From assembly GCA_934215475.1 (NCBI GenBank), contig CAKPZY010000026.1, positions 1 to 26,392 on the forward strand: DNA of 26,392 nucleotides, written 5' to 3'. A program made the translations under genes and the position numbers. The notes under the pieces were generated by a model. That model was given only the letters and a program-made list of their open reading frames with translations, did not search any database and was not told where the DNA came from. Origin of the DNA: an uncultured Ligilactobacillus sp. (GTDB taxonomy: Bacteria > Bacillota > Bacilli > Lactobacillales > Lactobacillaceae). How positions within the stretch are numbered: the stretch's first letter is position 1; the number at the start of each line of letters is the position of its first letter. Below, in pieces: positions 16,987 to 26,136 of the stretch.

Positions 16987-18195
16987 ATGAGTAAAAAAGC
17001 TAAAATTGGCTGGTCGGTTGGAATACTGGCAGTGCTGTTATTATTTAGCGGTTATTTGTTTGGAAAAAATTATTATAGTGCTAACAAACAGCTAAACAGA
17101 ATGATCACAGCCATTTCTACTAATGGTGATCTTACCAAGTATGTTGAAACTGATGATCCTAGTTTGAAAGTAACGGCTAAAAATCTGAAACCAACGCAAA
17201 AGTACTTCAAGAAACATAAAGCTCAACTTTCCCAGTTAAAATCAGGATTAACTACCAGTGGAAGCTATCACAATTTTCAGTTTAAACAAGACGGCAGATA
17301 TTTGCTTGCCTTTCCTAAGTATAAATTAAAAATTGCCCCAGCATATATTACCTTAGCTACAAACCACAGTGGAACTGATTTTTACCAGGGTAAAAAGAAA
17401 CTATATACTTCAACGGCAAATAAAAAGAGTTTTAAGGCAGGTCCATATTTTCCTGGGTCATATAATTTTAAAACTCAAGGAGTCATTTCCGGTCATCACA
17501 TGCAAAATTCTGTAACACAGGTATTAAACGATCAGGAAAACAACGGCCTGAACCTGGCTTTGAAGACAATTTCGTTTACAGTTAAAGGTAATCCGGGTTC
17601 AATGATTTATTTAAATGGGGATAACATCGCCAAGATCGATCAAACCGGAAAGTATCGTGTGAACGACCAGCCTGCAGATGGATCTGTATTAGTTCACCTG
17701 GAATATCCAGTCAAGGGCAAACCTGTTAGATCTAAAACCGTTAACGTGCAGAAGAAATTGTCGGAGGTCTCATTATTTGGCACCACAACGTCGACGATTT
17801 CCCCAAAGTTTCCAGGAGTTATTAGCAAGTCTGATGCACAAGAGTTATTTGAAAATGCTTTTTCTGATGCAAAGAACGACCCTGATGCTGCTACCGACAG
17901 TTTTAAAGATGGACAAAATAACAAAGATTTTAATGATTTGACTAAAATGACGGAATCCTTTGACGATGAAGATGGACTTCTTTCTTTCGATTACGATGTA
18001 ACTGTAAAAAGTGTCGCTCCCGGAGAGAATGGGACTAGCGACGTTAATTTTAACGTTAAGTTTACTTTTTACAAAGACGATGATTCACGCAAAGTTCAAG
18101 TATTTTCCTACCCTGGCTCTGTGTCTAAAGACGGAGATGAGTACGTAATCAACAAATTAGGGGCCAATAAAAAGCTTAGCGAAAAAGAATATTAA
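16987..18195 (+). CDS. TcaA-like membrane/extracellular part, out of frame with its zinc ribbon
   Basis: The frame is 402 residues long from its first ATG. It has a membrane helix at about residues 8-25 and a long extracellular part, ending in a region rich in Asp, Phe and Lys. Features shared with staphylococcal TcaA (zinc ribbon, one helix, several outer domains) include the helix followed by NKQLNRMITAIS and the segment GPYFPGSYNFK. TcaA-type proteins are linked to cell-wall stress and glycopeptide response; that role here is inference. The ATG has no ribosome site, and the frame is open upstream to the A9 run at 16903, so independent translation is unlikely. The joined length (about 465) is close to the 460 of S. 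aureus TcaA. Confidence 0.75.
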   Translation: MSKKAKIGWSVGILAVLLLFSGYLFGKNYYSANKQLNRMITAISTNGDLTKYVETDDPSLKVTAKNLKPTQKYFKKHKAQLSQLKSGLTTSGSYHNFQFKQDGRYLLAFPKYKLKIAPAYITLATNHSGTDFYQGKKKLYTSTANKKSFKAGPYFPGSYNFKTQGVISGHHMQNSVTQVLNDQENNGLNLALKTISFTVKGNPGSMIYLNGDNIAKIDQTGKYRVNDQPADGSVLVHLEYPVKGKPVRSKTVNVQKKLSEVSLFGTTTSTISPKFPGVISKSDAQELFENAFSDAKNDPDAATDSFKDGQNNKDFNDLTKMTESFDDEDGLLSFDYDVTVKSVAPGENGTSDVNFNVKFTFYKDDDSRKVQVFSYPGSVSKDGDEYVINKLGANKKLSEKEY

Positions 18196-18208
18196 GAAAA
18201 TTACATCT

Positions 18209-18258
18209 AAAAAGGCGCAATGCTAATGGAGATCCATTAAGCATTTCGCCTTTTTAAA
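18209..18258. terminator. Bidirectional terminator
   Basis: A long stem (AAAAAGGCG, AATGCT and AATGG pairing with CCATT, AGCATT and CGCCTTTTT, with one bulge and one mismatch) has A runs on the left and T runs on the right. It can end both the plus-strand zinc-ribbon operon and, about 80 bp past the amiF stop, the minus-strand peptide transporter operon. The 80 bp in between hold only a loose inverted repeat, TTTGCTC (18282-18288) / GAGCAAA (18319-18325). Confidence 0.88.
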
Positions 18259-18337
18259 ACTAGAATATCTGGTAAAATCCTTTGCTCAAAGCAGAAAGCT
18301 AGAAAGAAAGTGAGTACCGAGCAAATTTCTTTTTAAC

Positions 18338-19282
18338 TTATTCGTCTGGCAAAGCCTTTTTATAAGCAGAAGCCTCTGCTTCATTACAATGAACAAAATG
18401 TCCCGGCCTGAGCTCTTTAAGTATCGGTTTGTCAGTTGAATAATCATGCATATTGGGGTCATACACAATATTTTCCCGTTCCTTTGCCAGCTTCGGATCA
18501 GGGATCGGGATAGCCGACAGTAAGGATTTCGTATAAGGATGGATCGGATTGTTAAACAATTCTTCTGTTTCAGCTAATTCCAATATTCTGCCTCGTCTAA
18601 TGACGGCGATCCTATCTGAAATGTAGCGAACAACCGATAGATCATGGGCAATAAAGAGGAAGGTAATGCCTTGTTCTCTTTGAAATTTTTTCAGCAAATT
18701 CAAAACTTGCGCACGGATCGACATGTCCAAGGCAGATATCGGCTCATCGGCAACTACCAGATCTGGATTCATGATCAAAGCACGCGCGATCCCGATCCTT
18801 TGTCTTTGCCCTCCTGAAAATTCATGTGGGTAACGATACAATTGCTCAGGCAGCAAGCCGACAGCCTCCAGAATCTTTTTAACTTTGGCTGTTCTCTCGT
18901 CTTCGTCCCTGAATAATTTATAATTGTATAAACCTTCAGAAATAATGTAATCGACCGTTGCACGTTCATTGAGCGAAGCAGAAGGATCCTGAAAAATCAT
19001 TTGAATTTTGCGTTCTGTTTCAAACTTATCTTTTTTCGAAATTTTGCCATTGATCTGCTTGCCCTCAAAAGTAATTTCACCTTTACTAGTAGGATTAATC
19101 CCCAAGATCGCCCTACCAATTGTTGTCTTGCCCGAACCGGATTCTCCAACCAGCGAAAAGATCTCCCCTTTGAAAATGTCAAAGTTCACACCTTGAACTG
19201 CTACGAATTTTGACTTACCAGATCCAAATGTAATCTCTAAGTTCTTAATAGAAAGAAGAGTTTCTCTACTACTTTTGTTCAT
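18338..19282 (-). CDS. amiF: Oligopeptide ABC transporter ATPase, AmiF/OppF type
   Basis: This is one of the two cytosolic ATPases that power peptide uptake. It has Walker A GESGSGKT (46-53), Q-loop Gln98, signature FSGGQRQR (155-162), Walker B DLVVADEP, and switch His213. The C-terminal extension with [16 protein letters not shown] is typical of the oligopeptide/dipeptide ATPases. GAGGAG lies 8 nt before the ATG. Length is 314 residues, near the 308 of streptococcal AmiF. It is the last gene of the operon, 20 bp after amiE. Confidence 0.95.
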   Translation of the reverse strand: MNKSSRETLLSIKNLEITFGSGKSKFVAVQGVNFDIFKGEIFSLVGESGSGKTTIGRAILGINPTSKGEITFEGKQINGKISKKDKFETERKIQMIFQDPSASLNERATVDYIISEGLYNYKLFRDEDERTAKVKKILEAVGLLPEQLYRYPHEFSGGQRQRIGIARALIMNPDLVVADEPISALDMSIRAQVLNLLKKFQREQGITFLFIAHDLSVVRYISDRIAVIRRGRILELAETEELFNNPIHPYTKSLLSAIPIPDPKLAKERENIVYDPNMHDYSTDKPILKELRPGHFVHCNEAEASAYKKALPDE

Positions 19283-19302
19283 TTTTTAATCTCCTCTATT
19301 TA

Positions 19303-20355
19303 TTAATCTTTCGTAACCATATCCAGCATATGCTGATGAAGGTCCTGAATTTGTTCAGGTTTGGCTATTTTTGGAGCCCTCTTATCTAGCAGCCAGGTTT
19401 TAGCAAAGTGAGTATCCGTAATTTTAAACATTGGCGGCTCAGCCTTATAGTCAACCGACATAGCATACTGGTTTCTAGGTGCAAAAGCATCCCCCACTAT
19501 TTTCTTGTACAGAGAAGGCGGAGTACCTGGGATCGACTTCAAATCCTCACCCTTTGTTGCCAGCTGAGGAAGCGAAGACAGTAAGCTCCACGTATAGGGA
19601 TGACGCGGGTCATAGAAGATCTCCTCGCTGGTCCCGATCTCAATAATGCGTCCGGAATACATAACTGCAATTCGATCCGCAATAGATGCCACGACTCCCA
19701 GATCATGAGTAATAAAAATAATGGTAAAATGGTATTCTTTTTGAAGTTCTTTAATTAGATCCAGTATCTGAGCTTGGATCGTAACATCTAACGCTGTCGT
19801 CGGTTCGTCGCAAATCAAGACTTCCGGATGGCAGGCTAATGCGATTGCAATAACGATCCTTTGCCGCATTCCGCCTGAATACTCGAAGGGATACTCGTTG
19901 TATCGTTTAGCGGCGTCTGGAATACCGGTTCTTTCCATTAACTCAATTGCAAGCTTCTTTGCCTCTTTTTTGGTTTTGCCTTGATGTTTCTGTACCACCT
20001 CAGAAATTTGTGAACCAATTGTATGAATTGGATCGAGCGATGTCATTGGATCTTGAAAGATGGTTGCAATTTCTTTACCGCGAATTTTCGTCCACTGTTT
20101 GTTTAACTTGAGGTCACTTAGGCGAGTATCTTTATAATCCACGCTACCATGCGAAATACGCCCATTTTGCTCCAGCATTCCAGTAAAAGTTTTGATCAAC
20201 ACAGATTTGCCAGAACCTGATTCACCAACAATTGCTAATGTCTCGTGTTTTTTTAAATTTAAAGAAATATCGTGAATTGCTTCAATTTCACTACCACGAA
20301 CTTGAAAACTAACATTTAAATTTCTAACTTCAAGAATGTTTTCATCATGCACCAT
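19303..20355 (-). CDS. amiE: Oligopeptide ABC transporter ATPase, AmiE/OppD type
   Basis: This is the partner ATPase of AmiF. It has Walker A GESGSGKS (44-51), Q-loop Gln101, signature YSGGMRQR (159-166), Walker B EVLICDEP, and switch His217. The C-terminal oligopeptide-type tail contains HPYTWSLLSSLPQL and GTPPSL. It has 350 residues; streptococcal AmiE has about 355. GGAGG is positioned 7-8 nt before the ATG. It sits between the permeases and amiF, in the streptococcal order. Confidence 0.95.
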   Translation of the reverse strand: MVHDENILEVRNLNVSFQVRGSEIEAIHDISLNLKKHETLAIVGESGSGKSVLIKTFTGMLEQNGRISHGSVDYKDTRLSDLKLNKQWTKIRGKEIATIFQDPMTSLDPIHTIGSQISEVVQKHQGKTKKEAKKLAIELMERTGIPDAAKRYNEYPFEYSGGMRQRIVIAIALACHPEVLICDEPTTALDVTIQAQILDLIKELQKEYHFTIIFITHDLGVVASIADRIAVMYSGRIIEIGTSEEIFYDPRHPYTWSLLSSLPQLATKGEDLKSIPGTPPSLYKKIVGDAFAPRNQYAMSVDYKAEPPMFKITDTHFAKTWLLDKRAPKIAKPEQIQDLHQHMLDMVTKD

Positions 20356-20384
20356 AATCGTTCCTCCATTAGTATAACTTGACC

Positions 20385-21380
20385 TTACATATGTGTTTTT
20401 GGATCTGACGCATCAGCTAAACGCTGCCCGACTACGTATAACGAAATGGTGATCAAAGCCAGCACCAAAACAGGCAGCCAGAATAGGTAAGGGTAACTCG
20501 TCATGTAAGGCGAATACTGTGAAATTAAACGACCAAGTGACGGAACATTTTGACTGAGTCCTACCCCTAAGAATGATAAGAACACTTCATATGAAATAAA
20601 TGACGGCAGTGTCAGAGAAACATCCGTGACGATCACTGATGTCAAATACGGCAAAATATTTCTAAACACGATCCTGTTCGTCGGAGTCCCTAATGTCTTT
20701 GACGCTATGTTATATTCCCGTTCACGCATGATCATAACCTGAACACGCATGAAGTAAGCGGTCCTGATCCAAGAAGTACATGTCATAGCAAAGATCAAAT
20801 TCCAAAAACCATTACCAAATGAGTACGACAAAACGATAATGATCAACAATGTTGGGACGTTTGAAATGACATTATAAATTTCAAGCATCAGCCGGTCAAT
20901 TTTCTTTGACACGCCCCAAATTGATCCGACGACAACACCAATGACTTCAATGATCAAAGAGGCGATCACACCGATCGAGATCGAAGTCCGCGCTCCGGCC
21001 CAGATCGCATCAAATAAAGAATTACCATTAGCGTCTGTTCCAAACCAATACTTGGCACTTGGCCAGTTGTAACGAGCACCAAAATCATTAATTTTTCCAA
21101 CACTAGCTAAATCATACCCGCTAAAAAGAGGTTGGATGAACGACATCAATAAGATGATCACCATCAATACAAGCATGAAGATCGTTATTTTGCTGAAGAG
21201 AAACTTTTTAGCGACTGATCCCCAGTAAGAATACTTTGGTGTATCTATTTTTTCATTTTCTTTTTTATTCATAGAGACAATATTGAAATTATCTTCACTG
21301 ATACCGTCAAGATCAACCAGGGCGTTCATATCATAAAATTTTGTATCGGTCGGTTCTTCTTTAATTGTGATATTAATCAT
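20385..21380 (-). CDS. amiD: Oligopeptide ABC transporter permease, AmiD/OppC type
   Basis: This is the second membrane permease of the importer. A cytosolic N-terminal segment of about 65 residues precedes the first helix, and four or five more helices follow. The EAA-type loop that contacts the ATPases is EYNIASKTLGTPTNRIVFRNILP. I use the ATG at 21380, which overlaps the end of amiC by 8 nt and gives 331 residues. No separate ribosome site is well placed (a GGGGG directly abuts the ATG), so translation is probably coupled to amiC. A TTG-initiated frame 12 codons longer has no ribosome site. Confidence 0.92.
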   Translation of the reverse strand: MINITIKEEPTDTKFYDMNALVDLDGISEDNFNIVSMNKKENEKIDTPKYSYWGSVAKKFLFSKITIFMLVLMVIILLMSFIQPLFSGYDLASVGKINDFGARYNWPSAKYWFGTDANGNSLFDAIWAGARTSISIGVIASLIIEVIGVVVGSIWGVSKKIDRLMLEIYNVISNVPTLLIIIVLSYSFGNGFWNLIFAMTCTSWIRTAYFMRVQVMIMREREYNIASKTLGTPTNRIVFRNILPYLTSVIVTDVSLTLPSFISYEVFLSFLGVGLSQNVPSLGRLISQYSPYMTSYPYLFWLPVLVLALITISLYVVGQRLADASDPKTHM

Positions 21381-22869
21381 CCCCCTGTGCTGAAAGTTTA
21401 ATTCTAGGATCAACAATGACCATCAAAATGTCTCCCAACAGGACCGACATAACGCCAATCATAGTGAAGATAAATACTAACCCTATAACGATCGAGTTAT
21501 TGTGTGCCAAGATCGCATCAGGCAACATTTTGCCCATACCGGGCATAGCAAAAATGTTTTCTGTAATTGTTGCGCCTTCGATCAAGCCAATAATCATCCC
21601 TGGTACATTTTGCACGATCGGAATTGAAGCATTCTTGAAAATATGTTTACGATAAATTTCGTTATCCGTCAGACCCTTGCTTCTCGCAAATTTGACATAA
21701 TCAGATTGCTGCTGATCGATCATATAGCGTCTAAACCAAATAATCAAACCAGACACTGACAGCAACCCTAATATAACCGTCGGCAGCACCCATGAGTCAA
21801 AACTGCCTGCACCTAGGGTCGGGAAGGAATCCGGCAGCCCAAAAAGTTGTGAACCGAGATAACGAAAGGCATAGATAAAAGCCAAGCTGGGAATTGCAAT
21901 CAATAATGTGACAACTACTGTTCCGCCTTTATCAAAGAATTTTCCCTTATAACGAGCCATGAAAAACGCCATCGGAATTGAAATAGCATAGGAAATTATC
22001 AGGGCGAAAAGACCGGCTCTAAAAGAGGTCCCGATCATTGATGGATCTTGGTAATTTTGACCCAGATTCGTATATGAATCCTTATAACGGCCATAATCGA
22101 GACCATTTCTATGAGCTTTTGACTGATATTGCCTTGTATATACATTATCGGCTGAATTTATGGTAACTCCATTACCCAAATCATATTTTTTAGAATTCGT
22201 CGCACCTTGCCTGCCTCCAATTACCTCTATAACAGAGGTTCCACTGAAAGTCGGATACGAAGTTCCTAAATCAAAATGAATGATATTTTGATGGATATAA
22301 GGGAATGCTTTATTAAAATAAATCTGATAGCGGTACTTGGTGCCCGAACCAACTAAGGCCCAACCCACCCATTTATCTTTTTCAATTTTTAGGTAACGCT
22401 GCAGATGCGGATTACTCTTGTCATGAACGCTCCAAGGTGTATCCACTTTGATGAGATTTCCGTAAAAACGACCTAATCGTTCCCATAACGGCAAATTTTT
22501 GATCGCGTAGTATCTTTTGCTGCTAGGATAAGTTTTGATCTCAAAACCATTTTGTTTAGCCCACTTATTTAGTACACTATAATTCTTTTTGCCATGGCTG
22601 CCAGAAACATCAGCGTTTGGCATAGATTTTTGGACCTTATTAACGAGCGTTTTTGTATCATAATAGTCCAGGTAATTCATCTTATGATAAGCATCGTTTT
22701 TATAGTCTGCAAGTTTATCCGGACTTGAAGCCAGCTTCTGGATCAAAGGATCTTGGCTAAAGATATCTCGTTTTGGAATAAGCGAGTAGATTATGATGTA
22801 TGTGATGGTAGTCACTAAAAAGATACTTATGAGTGATCTTAGTATTCGAAAAAATAGATATTTTTTCAA
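21373..22869 (-). CDS. amiC: Oligopeptide ABC transporter permease, AmiC type with a large outer insertion
   Basis: This is the first permease of the peptide importer. At 498 residues it is far longer than OppB (about 310) and equals the length I recall for pneumococcal AmiC. The extra length lies between helix 1 (about 10-30) and helix 2 (about 283-303), an extracytoplasmic stretch rich in Tyr, Lys and Asn. The EAA-type loop reads DYVKFARSKGLTDNEIYRKHI. The start is a TTG: AAGGAGG lies 9 nt upstream and a stop codon directly precedes it in frame. It follows amiA after about 170 bp. Confidence 0.95.
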   Translation of the reverse strand: MKKYLFFRILRSLISIFLVTTITYIIIYSLIPKRDIFSQDPLIQKLASSPDKLADYKNDAYHKMNYLDYYDTKTLVNKVQKSMPNADVSGSHGKKNYSVLNKWAKQNGFEIKTYPSSKRYYAIKNLPLWERLGRFYGNLIKVDTPWSVHDKSNPHLQRYLKIEKDKWVGWALVGSGTKYRYQIYFNKAFPYIHQNIIHFDLGTSYPTFSGTSVIEVIGGRQGATNSKKYDLGNGVTINSADNVYTRQYQSKAHRNGLDYGRYKDSYTNLGQNYQDPSMIGTSFRAGLFALIISYAISIPMAFFMARYKGKFFDKGGTVVVTLLIAIPSLAFIYAFRYLGSQLFGLPDSFPTLGAGSFDSWVLPTVILGLLSVSGLIIWFRRYMIDQQQSDYVKFARSKGLTDNEIYRKHIFKNASIPIVQNVPGMIIGLIEGATITENIFAMPGMGKMLPDAILAHNNSIVIGLVFIFTMIGVMSVLLGDILMVIVDPRIKLSAQGDD

Positions 22870-22952
22870 TCAAGGACGCCTCCTTCACGGATAATATTGC
22901 AAGTATATTTTGCTTAGATTTTAATTTTCCTTAAAACACTATGTACATAACA

Positions 22953-22982
22953 GAAGTGGCGCAACCTACATTGCTCCACTTC
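22953..22982 (-). other. Intercistronic hairpin between amiA and amiC
   Basis: GAAGTGG pairs with CCACTTC and GCAA with TTGC around one mismatch and a 6-nt loop. The next T run is only four bases and lies well downstream, so termination would be partial at most. It lies about 60 nt after the amiA stop and may serve processing or stability to keep amiA mRNA in excess over the permease part. Confidence 0.5.
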
Positions 22983-23040
22983 CATCATTATTGAATTGAA
23001 ATCAAAGCAGTAATCATGCAATTACTTTATCAATATTTAT

Positions 23041-25005
23041 TTACTCGTTAGCAGCAGCTTTGGCAATCTTAGCTCTTTCTTTTTCCCAAGCTGCGTGGGC
23101 CTTGTTCCATTGCGCTGTTGTAACTGGTTTTGATTGAAGCTTCATAAATTTGTACGTGTTTGGACCACCTAAACCAGTAGGAGCATATGAAGCGGAGAAA
23201 GGTACAACTTTAGTAACTGATGGTGTACCACCATCGGCGTATACAGGAATTTGGATCCCGCTATCTAACAGGGCTGCCGATGTTTTGGCAAATAATTGAT
23301 TGCGTTTGTTAACATCGCTCGTTTCTGCTTCTGCTTCATCAAGTAACTTAGCATATTTATCGAGGCCGTACTGCTTAGCGACATTTGCTGATTCTTTATC
23401 TCCTGCTGTTAATCCAATTGTTGATAACATAGAACCTGATTCTGGGTTGTAGATATCCAGGTATGACGAAACATCCGCATAGTCTGGGCTCCAACCAGAA
23501 GCATTACTGATATCAAAGTCAGACTGTTTGCCTGTTGTGGCTTCATAAGTCCCAGCCAAGTATTTGTCTTGTGAAAGCAATTGGATATCGATTTGGACGT
23601 TGTCTTTACCAAGGACGCTCTCGATCGATTTCTTGAAGGACTTAGCCTGGTTGATACCTGTTTCATTTTTTTCACTTTCAGGAATATCAAGCTTGATCGG
23701 GAAGGCTACTCCTTGAGCCGTCAATGCTTTTTTGGCTGAAGCCAACAAAGTTTTAGCTTGTGTTGCATCAAATGTTCCATCCTGTCCGTCCGCCAAGTTG
23801 ACTTTGGCTAATGGGCTTGAAATTGCTGCTAATTCTTTTTCAACGGCGACATTATAGTTTTTACCGTCAACAGTTACGAATGTTGGTGGGATCAATTCAT
23901 TACGTAATGATTTTTTGGCACCAGCCTTGCCAACATTTTGGGCGTTATAATCTGTTTTGTTAAACGCACGTTGGATCGCTAATCTAAAGTCTTTATTTTG
24001 GATTGCTTTCTTTGTGTCATCTTTTTGTTTATCTGTTTTCTTGGAAGTAGCATCGTAGTTCTTACGGTTTAGGTTAAACGTAAAGTTGAAGGTTGCCGAA
24101 CCAGGCAGTGACCAAACAATATTGTTCTTGTTGCTCTTCTCAACATCTTTGTAGCCAGCTGAGTTTGGATATACGCGAGCTGCAGAGTAGGTACCCTTCT
24201 TAAATGACTTGTACAAACTGTCGGGATTGGACATATCGTTATAAGTTAACTTGACATTTTTGATATGAATATTTTTCTTATCCCAATACGCGCTATTGGC
24301 CTTCATACTAACCGTTGACTTTGAAGTGAAATTCTTCAAAATATAACCGCCATTATATAAGATCCCACTTGGCTTCATCTTGCCGAAGTCCGAACCGGCT
24401 TCTTTAAGGAACTTAGCGTTAACTGGGAACATAACCCCATAGGTTAATTTAGAGTTCCAATAAGATTCTGGTTTGGTCAGGTTATATTGTAATTTATATT
24501 TTCCAAGTGCTTTAACTCCAACTTTGGAAAAATCTTTAGTCTTTCCGTTAACATAGTCATTCAGACCAACAACTGAATTTTGAACAACATACAATGTTTC
24601 TGATTTAGCAGCAACAGCGTGTTTCAATCCAGTCACAAAGTCTTGAGCGGTAACATTTCCATATGTATTACCTTCGCTGTCTACCCATTTGACACCCTTC
24701 CTGATATTGTAAGTATAGGTTTTACCGCCGTTGCTTTCTTTGTAAGAAGTTGCTAAGTCTGGTTTTAATTCACCATTCTTGTCACTTTCTAACAAACCGT
24801 CAACAAAATTGGCAAAAATATCACTATTGGTTTGCCGTGAAGATACCGTGTAGTCAAGTGTGGTCGGATCAGTTGTATAAACATAATTATAGGTGCTGGT
24901 ATTGGCTTTCCCTTTACTTGAAGAATCGCTCTTGCTAGAACATGCTGCAAGCGTGATCCCACAAGCTAGGACCGTTAAAGCTAAACTCACTTTTTTTAAC
25001 TTCAT
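23041..25005 (-). CDS. amiA: Oligopeptide-binding lipoprotein, AmiA/OppA type
   Basis: This is the extracellular peptide receptor of the importer, family 5 solute-binding protein. The signal peptide of 21 residues ends in the lipobox LAAC (Cys22), followed by a Ser/Lys-rich linker. The domain starts at YNYVYTTDPTTLDYTVSS and contains LKPDLATSYKESNGGKTYTYNIRKG, a typical family signature. From the ATG at 25005 the protein has 654 residues, like streptococcal AmiA (about 659). A TTG six codons upstream is open but would put extra acidic residues before the signal. The ribosome site is poor (a G run about 10 nt upstream). First gene of amiACDEF. Confidence 0.95.
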   Translation of the reverse strand: MKLKKVSLALTVLACGITLAACSSKSDSSSKGKANTSTYNYVYTTDPTTLDYTVSSRQTNSDIFANFVDGLLESDKNGELKPDLATSYKESNGGKTYTYNIRKGVKWVDSEGNTYGNVTAQDFVTGLKHAVAAKSETLYVVQNSVVGLNDYVNGKTKDFSKVGVKALGKYKLQYNLTKPESYWNSKLTYGVMFPVNAKFLKEAGSDFGKMKPSGILYNGGYILKNFTSKSTVSMKANSAYWDKKNIHIKNVKLTYNDMSNPDSLYKSFKKGTYSAARVYPNSAGYKDVEKSNKNNIVWSLPGSATFNFTFNLNRKNYDATSKKTDKQKDDTKKAIQNKDFRLAIQRAFNKTDYNAQNVGKAGAKKSLRNELIPPTFVTVDGKNYNVAVEKELAAISSPLAKVNLADGQDGTFDATQAKTLLASAKKALTAQGVAFPIKLDIPESEKNETGINQAKSFKKSIESVLGKDNVQIDIQLLSQDKYLAGTYEATTGKQSDFDISNASGWSPDYADVSSYLDIYNPESGSMLSTIGLTAGDKESANVAKQYGLDKYAKLLDEAEAETSDVNKRNQLFAKTSAALLDSGIQIPVYADGGTPSVTKVVPFSASYAPTGLGGPNTYKFMKLQSKPVTTAQWNKAHAAWEKERAKIAKAAANE

Positions 25006-25074
25006 TTCTGTGTTACCCCCCAAAGGTTAATACTATCTAAAAAGGTTTTTTCGCCTCAAAAGTAGTTAAGAGAA

Positions 25075-25103
25075 ATTATAATTGGATTAAAAAGAAATGT
25101 CAA
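25075..25103 (-). promoter_or_regulatory. Promoter of amiACDEF
   Basis: TTGACA (25103-25098), a 17-nt spacer and TATAAT (25080-25075) on the minus strand form a fully consensus promoter, about 63 nt before the amiA start. Strong constitutive expression or tight repression would both fit; I see no convincing operator. The remaining gene-free DNA to 25301 is AT-rich without a structure I can name. Confidence 0.9.
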
Positions 25104-25301
25104 TATAAAAATGGATTTAGCCAAAATTAATCGCAAAAAGTGCGCTCTCATGCATTCGGTCTTAATTTTTCTGCTTTTAATAATTTGCTTATTTTTTAGG
25201 GTTTAAGTCCAAAATCTAAAAATTGTTGATTTTTCCTAATTGTTTCTTGTGAAAGGATTCTCGCTGCTTGCCAACAAACTGGCAATAGAAGAGGCCTTTG
25301 C

Positions 25302-25330
25302 TTGCTCAAAAATAATGCAATGTGTATACT
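25302..25330 (+). promoter_or_regulatory. Promoter of the ABC exporter genes
   Basis: TTGCTC (25302-25307), 17 nt and TATACT (25325-25330), the latter preceded by GTG, lie about 32 bp before the permease start. It is divergent from the ami promoter about 200 bp away. Confidence 0.65.
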
Positions 25331-25362
25331 GGTTTTTAACAATAATTTTCAAGGTGATGTTA

Positions 25363-26118
25363 ATGAATAAGATCAAGGCCTTCTACAAAATTTATATGAT
25401 AAACAGTCTGAGTAATAAGGTGGTTTTTGTATATAATTTGCTCCTTCCGATTATTTATTTTTTAGCGAACAACTTAAGATATTTCTTTGATCCTATACAA
25501 ATTTCTAATCCAAAATTAATCGAAAGTGTAAGCTATTTTTGGACTTATATTGTGATGATTACTTTACTAAATAATGTTATATTTGCAGCCTTATCTGACC
25601 GTGAATATGGTTATTATAAAGAGTTTTTCTTTGTTACAGGTTCAAAATGGCATATATTAGCCGCCAATTTCCTAGTACAAGCGACTATTTTATTAGCGGA
25701 GATCACTTTATTTAATGTTATCTTTTTGATCGTTTTTCATACGTTAAACTGGGGGATCTTGGTGGGCGGCATTTTGGCTGTTTTAATATTGAGTGTTCCA
25801 GTGACGGCAGTGAGTTGCCTCTTCTTAACACTGAAGATAAAAGCCCAGACAGCTCCGATCATCGAAACCATCACTTTATTTGCATTATTTTCCTTACTTA
25901 ATTTTCACAGCGAAAATCAGGTCATAAATACTATCACCTTGCTAAATCCTCTTCATTACTTAGGACAGGAATCTTATTACATAAGCATGGGTGTCCTAGC
26001 AAACGTGCCGTCTCTGGCAGTAATAATTCAGTTTATCGCCATTACACTGGTTTATATATTAATTGGATCGTGGAGCCTAGCTAAATTTACCATTACCCCG
26101 ATTGAAAACCGATCTTGA
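25363..26118 (+). CDS. ABC-2-like membrane permease
   Basis: This is a 251-residue, very hydrophobic protein with about six membrane segments (the first near VVFVYNLLLPIIYFLANN, the last near the C terminus) and no soluble domain. The size, layout and the ATPase gene starting 18 bp downstream suggest the permease of an ABC exporter; substrate unknown. The frame is open from 25240, but the ATG at 25363 is chosen because AAGGTG lies 6 nt upstream and a promoter ends about 32 bp before it. I cannot tell a peptide/bacteriocin exporter from a drug exporter. Confidence 0.8.
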   Translation: MNKIKAFYKIYMINSLSNKVVFVYNLLLPIIYFLANNLRYFFDPIQISNPKLIESVSYFWTYIVMITLLNNVIFAALSDREYGYYKEFFFVTGSKWHILAANFLVQATILLAEITLFNVIFLIVFHTLNWGILVGGILAVLILSVPVTAVSCLFLTLKIKAQTAPIIETITLFALFSLLNFHSENQVINTITLLNPLHYLGQESYYISMGVLANVPSLAVIIQFIAITLVYILIGSWSLAKFTITPIENRS

Positions 26119-26136
26119 TCATAAAAAGGAGTCTTA

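Noticed and set aside
25104..25200. CodY box upstream of the ami promoter
   Set aside because: The best match to AATTTTCWGAAAATT has about five mismatches, which is expected by chance in DNA this AT-rich.
25240..25362. N-terminal extension of the ABC permease
   Set aside because: The frame is open, but the extension would begin at TTG without a ribosome site and would cover the likely promoter; the ATG at 25363 has AAGGTG in front.
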